Assembly (NCBI GenBank): GCA_907163375.1
Contig: CAJQUW010008706.1
Span: 682,001 to 746,000, forward strand
Direction of reading: 5' to 3'
Origin: Prostheceraeus crozeri
Taxonomy: Eukaryota; Platyhelminthes; Polycladida; Euryleptidae
Length of the DNA: 64,000 nt
Part shown: piece by piece, positions 58,301 through 64,000 of the stretch
Layout: every line of letters starts with the position of its first letter
How positions within the stretch are numbered: position 1 is the first letter of the stretch
The notes under the pieces: model-generated
The model's database searches: none
What the model saw: only the letters and a program-made list of their open reading frames with translations
What the model was told of the DNA's origin: nothing
Program-made: the position numbers and the translations under genes

Positions 58301-60285
58301 ACAGAAAGAAGAAATCATGCAGATATGTAACAGTGGTAAAAAAAATTACAAGGACTAAATTGTTAAGTCAATAGCGGACGAAGCTTATGATATTTGTTAT
58401 TTGTCTTATATTATTTTTATCATTATTGTAAACGCAAATAGGCCTTACATGTTTTCTTTTTTTTGATATGCCTGAAAGTATCAGGAAATACAGAAGGATT
58501 TGAAGCAATGTAATCGATTAATCGCAATCTACATCCAGCTATGCAAGGTCTACATTTCGATACTACTCTACTTCATGTCCCTCTGCAAGGATGCCGAGAC
58601 ATCTTCCGGATGATTCACTGACCGCTATGATAGCCTGCATCTTGAGCAGCAACCCCATAGTAGGCAGTGTTGACTACGAGATTCAGAAGCTCTGAAGCCG
58701 ACGGAAATTGAGATTTCGTGGCTTAAAATGATTTGTCATGAACTTGAATTATCGATCGGCACTTCATTCACATGTTTTCTCAGCAACAGGAAATTCATCG
58801 GTTATTTAATGATGCAACTATGATTTTCAAAAATGTTCATTTTCATGGTTTAGAAGTTAAAAGCTTGAATTGAGTTGATAAATAGAATAGATGGATGTTG
58901 GATCAATAATGCTACACGCTTAAAATATTTCTCTCCATATTTGCACTGACGAAGATAACAGATAAAATATATTTATTAGCCTATAACTGAAGCATGTAGG
59001 AAAACACCAATTTGATCGAAATTCGCAAATTTCTGTGCACCCAATGCATTTTAGACATGACAGTCTATTTGACAATGATTCATAAGTTTGAAAAACTTCA
59101 GTTCAGAGTCTCCAGTCCTTGACTTTTTGAGAACAATTCTATGAGGATAACTTCTATTGGACTAACATGAACATGTACACATACGAATTTCTCCACTCAC
59201 GATCTGCAAAACTTATCACAAACCTTGTTTGTGACTTCTCTGACAGCTACTGCCATCAGAAAAGATCTAAAATTTCACTTGAATTTTCATGAGATGCGAG
59301 CTATCTACTTGCTGTAAAATGCGCATCGTGCCGGAACCTGACATTTCTGAAATCGCCGTTAGATTTTGTTTTGCAGAGAACACGACTGCACTTTTTCAGT
59401 ATTTATCACGTGACAGTTTTGTAGGACAGATGGAAATGAATTGACGTGATCGGAGTTAGACAAATGGACAGAATGTTTGTCTAAAGCTCTTCCAACGTGA
59501 ATAATGCAATAGTTCAAAGATGCTGTTTATCCAGGAGAAATCGCTTATCATGACATTTGTTTGCTTGGAGAAATCCGAAACCGATGCAGATTTACGCTCC
59601 ATTGGTGGTCTCTGAAGGCCGGATGCATTTGAAACATTGGCCATGTCCTTCCTGATGTTACGTCAGAGCAGATATTTTGAATGAAACAAAATTCGTGGAA
59701 TTCTAATCAAAGTTTCTGTATATCGGTGGGATGGCTGGTAAATATTTATGCAATATTTTAAACTACTGTAAGTGAACTTAGTTTGATTGTCATCGGAGTT
59801 GGGGTCATTAAATCGAAACATAGGCCCCCTACTCCGAATGCGGATTGCGAGGTTCACTCAGGGGAAATGTTAAAATTCTCCTTAAATTTCGATATTATAT
59901 GCAAATTTTAAATTAGCCAGAAAATCAAGGCAAAACTCCCCAAAGTTTTGGTCGATTGTTTAAAAGTTAAAATATAAAATAACAGGCCTTCGGCGTCCAG
60001 CGCCTTGTCACAGTTGAATGCAACCATAATATGCTTTTCGACTTGAATGGTGACCTATGCCATCGACCGAGAGAAGGCGCTGGACGCTGAAGGCCCGTCA
60101 TTCTATTTTAGGTTTAATATACTATCGACCATGGTCATCCATGACCATCATGACCATGGTCGACCATGCATGTCCTTGATTTCCGGCTGACTGGTATGTC
60201 ATTCATAAAACTGGCGGATGTCAGCTGCAGAATATCATGCTACAGTTCAGTCCAAAGTGATTATATATCTATATATATATATCTA

Positions 60286-60339
<54 letters not shown>

Positions 60340-63289
60340 GGTCATCCTAAAAGTTCTCTGTATTGCATTATGAAAAAATTAAAATACGTATCTGTAATCC
60401 AAAATTATCTGAAGGGTCAGAGCATCGAGCCTCAACGTATCGAAAACTATTTTTTATGAAATAATTTTTCACATGGTTCGGCAACCAGCTATCCTTGCGT
60501 AAGCTTATGCCAGAGTGGCAAGGTTTACTATACCAATTATATTGCAATTTTTCTTTTACCGAGATGCTTATGTCTAGGAAATTCAGACAGTCAGTTTCTG
60601 GAACTTCTAAAGTAAATTGTAGATTATCATCTATAGAATTAAAGGTATCTTGGATAGTCTGAAGTAAATTCCTATCTTTCGGGAAAGGACCCAAGATGAT
60701 ATCATCTATGTATCTTTCGTAAATTTTTGGACAAATATTGTGATCATCTTTTAATTTTTCTAGGGCTTTATTTTCTATACTATTCATATAAATTATTGCA
60801 AACGGAGGTGCAAAATGCGTCCCCATCGGACAGCCTTTTATTTGTAGGTATATTTTATCATTATACGTTATTTCATAATTATACGAGACAAATTTTAAAA
60901 AATCTATAAGATCTGTGACACTGAAGCCGTATGTCTCGATTTGATTCCAATGTTGTTTAGTAAAATTTTCTATCACTGTTATACCATCTTTTATGGGTAT
61001 ACTTGGGTACAGATTTTTGACGTCAAGTGAGACGAAAACTTTATCATCACTAACAATGTTTTGACTTTTACTTTTCAATTCATTAATCAATGTGTTAGTA
61101 CCATTGATATGTGCTGGGACATATCAATAGCTACTCAAAAAGTAGATTGGCTGTCGAGTGTCATTCTCAATCAATTAGTTAAATATGTCCCAGTCCAGTC
61201 CCTTGACACAGTCTGTGTAGACGAAACGCGTCGGGTAATTTATTTTAAAATACAAAGAAGTCGTAAAACTGGAAGAGAATTTTTTTTTACATTCATTATG
61301 ACTGACCTCCCGTACAGACAACTCTACCAGAATTTCTTCTATGCTTACACGAGTAGTATCTCGTAGCATCTATGTACTTAAGTGAATCACGGCATACACA
61401 TGAATTTAATGAATCACGGCAATACATTGACTGTCATTCGATAGAAGATCTAAATTTATCGCTTATATTTTGCTGCATTTTAATCGGTGTTTGTGTTTTG
61501 CTGCAGGCATCAAGTTGTGTGAAACAAGATAAGGAAGAAGATTTCCCTGAAGACCCGGATTATGTGTGCTGGATGCCTCCTGAAAGTAAGTTATTCTTAT
61601 TGTCAATTTTTCTCGGACTTAAATGAAGAAAGAAAGTAACATCAGTCTTACAAAGCTTGAAAGTGTTCTAAAACTAAAAATGAAAATTGACTTTGTGATA
61701 AAAGATATTTGTCCGTTCTCATTTTTCCTTAATTTCGGAGAGGTTCCGTCTTCGTGTTTGGGAACATGTTTGAATTTCAAATTGGTCAATTATGAATTTA
61801 CACTGTCGTCTGATTAGTATCGCAACCTGTGTCATCATCCATATACAGATCGTTCTGTCGTTTTTTAACCGAGTATTTAGTACCTGAGTCGGTTACAGTC
61901 GATCATACTCCCTTCTCTCTGAGTGTGGTTATAAGCAATCATTTTCGGAGTCATTGAAGATGTTTTAGTAGAAAATGTAGAAAAGGTCCCACTTCTTTAT
62001 CTTCCATAAATCATTAGCTAAATTGCACTTTCATTTGCATATTGATGTTGACGATATCAAATCATTTCGTTGATCTCGATCATAAATAATTTGCCTCGAT
62101 TCATATTATGTAGTGTTAATGCCAAACAGCTAATGTCTCAATCGGTGATACGAGAAATATAATTTCGTTCGCACAAGAAATCTTTGAATCATTTTAGGCA
62201 TATTCTTAAAAATGAAGGATATTTTTTCTAAGATAGTGGAAATTACTTCCTATGAGTATCTGATCTTACCTGTAACTATTAAACACACTCTGAACGTCAA
62301 AATATCGAGCATTGAACTCTACAAATCGACTGTCTACCCAGGGAAGCTTGTGGTGTAATTCAATCCGAAAAGAACTTCGAAAGTTGCACAAGTATCTAAA
62401 CGAGGTCTACGAGTATGACAAGCTGGATAGTTCAGTAAGTATATCTAGCACGCTTTTTATCACTATATGAAGTGCTTTCGTGGACAATTTATCAATTCTC
62501 AGTGAAGAAGAGGTTACGCAATGATCCATTGACAACAAGGTAACAATGCCACTGACCAGACATAAAATAATATGAATTGTAAGATTGGATACTGAACACA
62601 AATTGTTCTTATTTTTAGAGTGGATCTGTCAGAAATGAATTAAATTCTCTTGAAAATAAATTGAACATTTGCGCTCGCTTGAACTCTGTCCAATAGTTAT
62701 CGTGTGTTTTATTATAGGAAACTTGTTGTAATGACATGTGCTCTATTTATTTCATTGTTACAAAATAAACAAAGTTTTAGGTCTTCTAATATCAGGGCTA
62801 TCCTGCTTCACTTCCTTATTATTGCAGTCCAACTGCACCTGAATGAAGTGGTTGGCCTCGAAAATTGGTGCGATAATATAAGGGAAATTTGAATTATTTT
62901 CAAAACAACATAATAGTTTCAATTAATCAATAGATGCATAAATATGCCATGAGCAAGGCATTCGATGTCAGAATTTCGTTCATTTTATAGAAGAATTTTG
63001 ATCATACTTGTGCTCTATTTTGCTTAGAATTGTGCTCTAAAGTGCTCTAACAACACCTCGAATTTCTAGTAGACACCCTCTTGTGTAAACTATCCTACAC
63101 CAGTTACATTCTATGCTATCGCACTACAGCGGCTCTCAACGTGCTGCTTTGAAGGAGAAATATACTTAGAGAAAGATTGCCTCCGACGAATCTCAAATCG
63201 ACTTTGTTGAGTCACAACGTTCCTTTCTCTTTACTTCAGATCAAAGCGGAGATGGAAAGACAATCTTGAATTCCCGATTTGGATATTGA
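31166..63289 (+). CDS. BSCL2: Seipin (BSCL2-like ER lipid-droplet assembly protein; whole gene, 10 exons proposed)
   Basis: Proposed exons are 31166-31386, 31443-31533, 35614-35689, 36377-36444, 38605-38739, 38803-38900, 54926-55110, 55517-55536, 61507-61585 and 63240-63289. All phases are compatible and give about 340 residues. Seipin is an ER membrane protein whose oligomeric ring marks where lipid droplets form. The order is typical: N-terminal membrane helix (about residues 34-60), lumenal beta-sandwich (CSFPSATLTL, YGQTYKVFMELEVPESQVNQ, MFVVSLDFYSQKG), the hydrophobic helix segment (MLTTIDTLIRWPLFIFG, about 163-179), second membrane helix (about 231-265), then a short acidic cytosolic tail. 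The lumenal N-glycosylation site of human seipin, in NVS next to CSFP, is absent here. An NST sequon lies about 20 residues earlier instead. The family call is firm. The tail exons and the exact start are inferred. Confidence 0.9.
31443..31533 (+). CDS. BSCL2: Seipin exon 2 (start of lumenal domain)
   Basis: Follows a 56-bp intron (acceptor TTCTTTTTTAG|, donor AAG|GTAATA). The codon split across the junction makes Asn in the NST sequon. It encodes LSCSFPSATLTL, matching the conserved CSFP start of the seipin lumenal fold. Confidence 0.9.
32616..33130. mobile_element. MITE with CACCC-x-GCGGAACCAATTT termini
   Basis: Inverted termini: 32616-32640 (CACCCCAGCGGAACCAATTT) and 33105-33129 (AAATTGGTTCCGCAGGGTG). 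An internal copy AGCGGAACCACTTTTATCTT is at about 32980. A nested inverted pair built on CAATGCAGTTTTAA lies at about 32735-32870. No coding content. Confidence 0.65.
35058..35197. mobile_element. 140-bp hAT-type MITE with 8-bp target duplication
   Basis: Starts TAGGGATCGCAATTTTCC and ends TAATTGCGAACCCTG. CTTGTACC (35050-35057) and CTTGCGCC (35198-35205) flank it, an 8-bp duplication differing by two transitions. The terminus and duplication length fit hAT. Confidence 0.7.
35614..35689 (+). CDS. BSCL2: Seipin exon 3
   Basis: Acceptor TTTACAG| and donor TTG|GTAAGT. It encodes HFAYGQTYKVFMELEVPESQ followed by VNQQLG, the most conserved lumenal signature of seipins. Phase 0 in, phase 1 out. 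Confidence 0.95.
36095..36172 (-). repeat. tRNA-like SINE remnant (probable)
   Basis: The minus strand reads GAGGTGGTCATGGCGACCGG and, further on, GTCTTAGGTTCAAGAGTGG. The spacing and sequence resemble RNA polymerase III A and B boxes of a tRNA-derived SINE. Diverged. Confidence 0.45.
36377..36444 (+). CDS. BSCL2: Seipin exon 4
   Basis: Acceptor TTTTCAG| and donor GCG|GTGAGT. It encodes GMFVVSLDFYSQKGVVTYSS plus RRA, matching the seipin strand after VNQ. Phase 1 in, phase 0 out. Confidence 0.93.
36445..38604 (+). other. Seipin intron 4 (2.2 kb)
   Basis: Has a hairpin at 38152-38225 (arms TTTCGAGACGTTCACCCGTT and its near-complement) and a tRNA-Ala-like repeat. Minus-strand frames at 36523-36933 and 37486-37719 are open but unrecognised and near the length expected by chance. 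Confidence 0.7.
38428..38490 (-). repeat. tRNA-Ala(TGC)-derived SINE or tRNA pseudogene
   Basis: The minus strand reads GGCCGTGAGGTAGAGTGCTC, then CTCGC-TTTGCAT-CCGAG (anticodon arm with TGC in a 7-nt loop and one mismatch), then CCTGGGTTCAAATATAGG. D arm, anticodon arm and T arm are recognisable. The acceptor stem is not paired, so it is not a functional tRNA. Confidence 0.6.
38605..38739 (+). CDS. BSCL2: Seipin exon 5 (hydrophobic helix region)
   Basis: Exactly 135 nt, acceptor CCATTCTAG| and strong donor CCC|GTAAGT, phase 0 at both ends. It encodes TMLQYKSPMLTTIDTLIRW, PLFIFG and QKQTLRLEMMSSFVDNP. These align without gaps to the seipin segment between the SSR strand and the following beta strand. 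It was identified by filling the gap the flanking exons required. Confidence 0.92.
38803..38900 (+). CDS. BSCL2: Seipin exon 6 (end of lumenal domain)
   Basis: Separated from exon 5 by a 63-bp intron (acceptor CTTCTTTTGCAG|, donor AAA|GTAGGA). It encodes FKSTSAALIKIETPSLQFYS and ARLMAYAQFSGIK, the last lumenal strands before the second membrane helix. Phase 2 out. Confidence 0.93.
39518..40829. mobile_element. Foldback element interrupted by a hAT
   Basis: The left arm (39518-39717, ending GAGTTTTAAC) and right arm (40680-40829, starting GTTAAAACTC) are inverted copies. They share GTGACTAAACACAGAAGGATC, GCTTCAGCCGCAATTGTT and CAAATTCAGAAATTTTAAA. A unique segment (39718-39927) and the hAT at 39936-40679 lie between them. 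Confidence 0.75.
39936..40679 (+). mobile_element. 744-bp hAT derivative with BED-finger remnant
   Basis: Ends TAGGGATGCGGAGTCGGAGT and ACTCCGCATCCCTG, flanked by GTTAAAAA (39928-39935) and GTTAAAAC (40680-40687), an 8-bp hAT-type duplication with one mismatch. Motifs GGAGTC and GATAGGACTCC repeat inside each end. An open frame at 40274-40507 reads KKDGGFSCVVETGEKPCEAH, then SILKRHLINFHRK. This resembles a BED finger and is probably the first coding exon left after internal deletion. Confidence 0.8.
42322..42638. repeat. Foldback element, CCTTCGGCGTCC family copy 1
   Basis: Arms 42322-42463 and 42484-42638 are inverted copies containing CAAGTTTGT, AAAAGTTATAAATTCTCTCG, the GACAGGACCTTCGGCGTCC block and GCCTGTGTGAAGGT. 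The centre is a small hairpin with AGAGTAAAACTCT. Shares the GGCGTCC block with 59972-60110. Confidence 0.75.
43129..43450 (-). pseudogene. Penelope-like element, GIY-YIG endonuclease end
   Basis: The minus strand opens NCVYCGCGDGRVRCTWKGC and FLRCCICPSCSQATYIGET, then MRTIRSRLRDHLTVESS, SFTILHKNATNLTERRQSEL and a stop. A Cys cluster followed by YIG and Arg/His motifs is the signature of the Penelope-type GIY-YIG nuclease. The frame is open for about 105 codons, but the reverse transcriptase is not adjacent, so this is an isolated 3' piece. Confidence 0.82.
43684..43750 (+). repeat. tRNA-like SINE head
   Basis: CGTGGCTCAGTGGTTATTG (A-box-like), a central ACTAGCCATCTG, then AACTGTTCAAATCTAGCCAC (B-box-like) at tRNA-like spacing. 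Cloverleaf pairing is degenerate, so it is not a functional tRNA. Confidence 0.6.
46117..48872 (+). CDS. hAT transposase, about 780 residues with one intron proposed
   Basis: ATG 46117 opens 732 codons without a break, far above chance in this AT-rich DNA. The N-terminus has a BED/TTF-like zinc finger (YCSFCAKS, then LLSHMSSKKH, residues about 29-58). hAT catalytic landmarks follow: Asp199 in LLYDES, Asp263 in LSMDGPATNW, the C-x2-H block Cys292/His295/His298 in GSCGLHTLHNAF, Trp351 in CRWLEN, and Glu634 in STVERGFSTN with the C-terminal dimerisation helix. A Lys/Glu coiled coil ends the frame. The tail probably continues in 48726-48872 (SSIECAERAEENADL to stop), reached by a GC-AG intron from 48313. 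A canonical GT donor at 48317 with acceptor AG 48752-48753 also keeps frame. A TTTCAG acceptor at 46103 suggests an untranslated 5' exon. Confidence 0.88.
48313..48725 (+). other. Proposed GC-AG intron in the hAT transposase
   Basis: Exon end AAG|GCAGGT and acceptor TTCTTTCAG|TCA join LTK to SSIECAERAEENADL in phase 0. The join gives a tail of the length and pattern I recall for related hAT-like proteins (coil, then SNAMRRRASEK). The GT donor 4 bp downstream is the alternative, with a later acceptor. Confidence 0.5.
50661..51470 (+). repeat. Diverged tandem array, period about 150 bp, six units
   Basis: A block like TTTGGGTAGTTCkCAGAATTT, then GGACTnGTTC, recurs near 50661, 50810, 50969, 51106, 51269 and 51421, spaced 137-163 bp. 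Sequence between blocks is only loosely similar. A possible further half-block is near 51687. Confidence 0.65.
52054..52596 (+). other. Unrecognised open frame of 180 codons
   Basis: The longest unassigned open frame in the window. It is rich in His, Ser, Leu and Phe (for example CSRYHPEDNISRHCHFKQKH), and no domain is recognised. The opposite strand also has shorter open frames here. It lacks clear splice context and may be chance or an old transposon ORF. Confidence 0.25.
52595..52735. repeat. AT-rich palindromic low-complexity tract
   Basis: TATATTATATAATATATAATTATATA followed by TTACAAT/ATTGTAA repeats; strongly self-complementary. Confidence 0.8.
54926..55110 (+). CDS. BSCL2: Seipin exon 7 (second membrane helix)
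   Basis: Acceptor TTCCCTTCAG| completes the Lys codon, then YWLFYHPFISAFVGFG and the hydrophobic run to FVVFLKRVL give the second membrane helix. A charged cytosolic stretch follows (KMDEKESRVSPPEEEW). Donor GAG|GTGAGT, phase 1 out. Confidence 0.93.
55517..55536 (+). CDS. BSCL2: Seipin exon 8, proposed 20-nt microexon
   Basis: Exon 7 ends in phase 1 and exon 9 reads open only from phase 0, so an exon of 3n+2 nt is needed between them. The segment between acceptor ATTCCTACGCTTAG| and donor GTGCAG|GTAATA is 20 nt. It supplies the junction Glu plus YLAEVQ and restores frame. The evidence is phase logic and splice signals only, with no conservation behind it. Confidence 0.45.
56101..56251 (-). 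repeat. tRNA-derived SINE, copy 2
   Basis: The minus strand reads CTTGGAGATGACTACCACCC, GTCAGCGTGGCCTAGTGAAG, AAGGTGCGAGCTCGTCTC and AGTTCGATTCCTAGGTCGGG, ending AAGGGTGTTGGTGTC. TGGCCTAGTGA and AGTTCGATTCC are near-consensus A and B boxes. This is the best copy. Confidence 0.82.
56321..56352 (-). repeat. SINE fragment (head only)
   Basis: CACTAGGTCACGCTGACGGTACAG is the complement of the SINE head core. It forms a hairpin with the start of copy 3. Confidence 0.6.
56357..56495 (+). repeat. tRNA-derived SINE, copy 3
   Basis: GTCAGCGTGGCCTAGTGAAG, AAGGTGTGAGCTCGTCTCC and CGGCTCGATTGCTGGGTC, ending AAGGGTGTTGGTGTCA. Lies head to head with copy 2. Confidence 0.82.
56911..57323 (-). pseudogene. 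Coding-like fragment of unknown identity, frameshifted
   Basis: The minus strand from 57323 reads LITKLLQTGEAEKCFEMKRL, YLHEVSRNGIDLIVTKISK and DIYLISQSGWRL, then a stop. A second frame overlapping it continues EFDLHFVGGSLALAIHCLAK and KTQNFTLQLIYPSIARG. The composition looks protein-coding and the two frames appear to be one protein with a single-base shift. I do not recognise the family. Confidence 0.35.
59972..60110. repeat. Foldback element, CCTTCGGCGTCC family copy 2
   Basis: Left arm AACAGGCCTTCGGCGTCCAG, CGCCTT; right arm AAGGCGCTGGACGCTGAAGG, CCCGTCATT. Same block as 42322-42638. Confidence 0.7.
60262..60336. repeat. (AT)n microsatellite
   Basis: About 75 bp of alternating AT with a few TC interruptions, ending 32 bp before the Penelope-like frame. 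Confidence 0.9.
60368..61130 (-). pseudogene. Penelope-like element reverse transcriptase fragment
   Basis: The minus strand reads (with one stop near 61125) YVPAHINGTNTLINELK, then FVSLDVKNLYPSIPI, IKGCPMGTHFAPPFAIIYMN, ERYIDDIILGPFP (catalytic YIDD) and LNFLDISISVKEKL, ending after LRKDSWLPNHVKNYF. Motif order and the S-D-V-x-N-L-Y-PSIP and GxxMGxxFAP blocks are diagnostic of Penelope-type RT. It is open for about 240 codons, but the N-terminus and the C-terminal nuclease are missing. The homologous downstream parts occur elsewhere in the window (7562, 43129), probably from other copies. Confidence 0.88.
61194..61245 (+). ncRNA. Degenerate hammerhead-ribozyme-like motif of a Penelope-like element
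   Basis: CCAGTCC-CTTGACACA-GTCTGTGTAGAC-GAAAC-GCGTC-GGGTAA. GTCT/AGAC form a 4-bp stem II with a GTGT loop. GAAA and GCGTC match the hammerhead 3' core with a tiny stem III. The CTGATGA box is damaged (CTTGACA). It lies 5' of the minus-strand Penelope RT but in opposite orientation, so it may belong to an inverted terminal repeat piece. Probably inactive. Confidence 0.45.
61507..61585 (+). CDS. BSCL2: Seipin exon 9 (acidic tail)
   Basis: Acceptor TTTTGCTGCAG| and donor GAAA|GTAAGT. It encodes ASSCVKQDKEEDFPEDPDYV and CWMPPE, an acidic cytosolic tail. The seipin C-terminus is poorly conserved. Membership rests on strand, position, splice signals and phase continuity with exon 10. Confidence 0.65.
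61586..63239 (+). other. Seipin intron 9 (1.65 kb)
   Basis: No repeat or coding content recognised. Confidence 0.6.
63240..63289 (+). CDS. BSCL2: Seipin exon 10 (terminal)
   Basis: Acceptor CTTTACTTCAG| joins in phase to exon 9 and gives NQSGDGKTILNSRFGY, then stop TGA 63287-63289. An AATAAA hexamer lies at about 63447, a plausible polyadenylation signal. Confidence 0.6.
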
Positions 63290-64000
63290 TGGGAGGTGCT
63301 GCACCTGTATCAATACAATTTCTAGACATGTACATTTGTAAAGTTTTGTAAATACAATGTCTGACAAAATTCCGGAATTTTTGGGTTGCTGCTACGATTT
63401 GATTGCTTGAAAGATGATGAGACCTTGAATCAGGGTTCGGAGCCGAAATAAAATACCATGTCTCCGATTTGAAGTTTTACATGTATTTGAATTCAGTCGG
63501 TTAGAGAGAAAATGCGAAGTAAGTAATCACTTTTAGAAAATGTGATGTTTGTCAGTGTGGCTGAAACGAAAACAAGTGTGTCATCGTTGTAGGTAGTCGT
63601 CATAGAACTCAAAACCTGCTCTCAATCATCTACTGCGAAACATTAACTTGGATTTTAAGGGAGATCGCGAATCTTTCCTATAACTTATTGAAAGTGTGAA
63701 GCAAACTCCCTACAATTATTATTCTTCATGCTATAATAGCGCATTTAAGTGCCAATCATGGATGGACCTATTTGAATAAACCGTCTGTGTGCGTTAAGTT
63801 CTTGACTAATAAGGCGATTTTGAATTCCATGTGTTCGCTCTTTACATTGTGCACACTATCAGCATTCCTATTTAAGATGCTATCAGCAATCGATATTACC
63901 ATCATTTAATCACGTTTTTGTCATGTTCATTTAACGGTTGTCCTGCCTTGCAGGGTATCTCAATTTTTAATCAGCTGTGGCAGGGCAAACGAATGAATCC
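63290..64000 (+). other. Seipin 3' untranslated and downstream region
   Basis: AT-rich, with one candidate AATAAA (63447). No further coding exon supported. Confidence 0.5.
63447..63452 (+). terminator. Candidate polyadenylation signal AATAAA for seipin
   Basis: First AATAAA downstream of the proposed seipin stop codon, about 160 bp after it. The context is reasonable, but the motif is common in AT-rich DNA. Confidence 0.4.

Larger units (their letters stand above)
55537..61506 (+). other. Seipin intron 8 (6 kb if the microexon is real)
   Basis: Contains the SINE cluster, a frameshifted coding-like piece (56911-57323), a foldback copy, an AT microsatellite and Penelope-like sequence. 57330-59970 shows nothing I can support. 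Confidence 0.7.

Overview
The window comes from an animal genome, most likely an invertebrate. It is AT-rich and holds two conserved multi-exon nuclear genes with GT-AG introns, from 56 bp to about 16 kb long. Most of the remaining DNA is a dense, nested mixture of hAT, Harbinger, Penelope-like, non-LTR and tRNA-derived SINE sequence. I see no operon-like layout and no bacterial or organellar signature. I cannot name the phylum from the sequence alone.

Layout. 1-10.5 kb holds no host gene I can support. It has a 5'-truncated non-LTR retrotransposon (2.48-4.98 kb) split by a Harbinger transposon, and a small Penelope-like fragment near 7.6 kb. 10.53-28.75 kb (+) is GATB, subunit B of the mitochondrial glutamyl-tRNA(Gln) amidotransferase. 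It has five exons joined in phase 0 (about 533 residues). Its introns hold a SINE, two decayed hAT transposases, hAT-like and palindromic MITEs, a 2-kb LINE fragment and a 21-bp minisatellite. 28.75-31.17 kb is intergenic and carries a large inverted duplication. 31.17-63.29 kb (+) is seipin (BSCL2-like), an ER membrane protein of lipid-droplet assembly. I reconstruct it as ten exons, about 340 residues, including a 63-bp intron and a proposed 20-nt microexon.

The seipin introns form a transposon graveyard. The 16-kb intron 6 contains a foldback element invaded by a small hAT, a palindromic foldback, the GIY-YIG end of a Penelope-like element, and a tRNA-like SINE. It also holds the best-preserved mobile element of the window: a 4.4-kb hAT (45,011-49,393) with an open transposase frame, 15-bp terminal inverted repeats (TIRs) and a 5-bp target duplication. 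That hAT sits inside a G-rich non-autonomous element (44,587-49,876) with 26-bp perfect TIRs and TAA flanks. Downstream of it is a diverged array with a period of about 150 bp.

The two host genes act in unrelated processes: mitochondrial translation, and lipid storage in the ER. Their adjacency implies no joint pathway. The most notable observations are the completed seipin gene model with its microexon, the nested hAT with a possible GC-AG intron, and a decayed hammerhead-ribozyme-like motif beside a Penelope-like reverse transcriptase. I found no convincing undescribed system. All family assignments come from reading motifs, without database searches.
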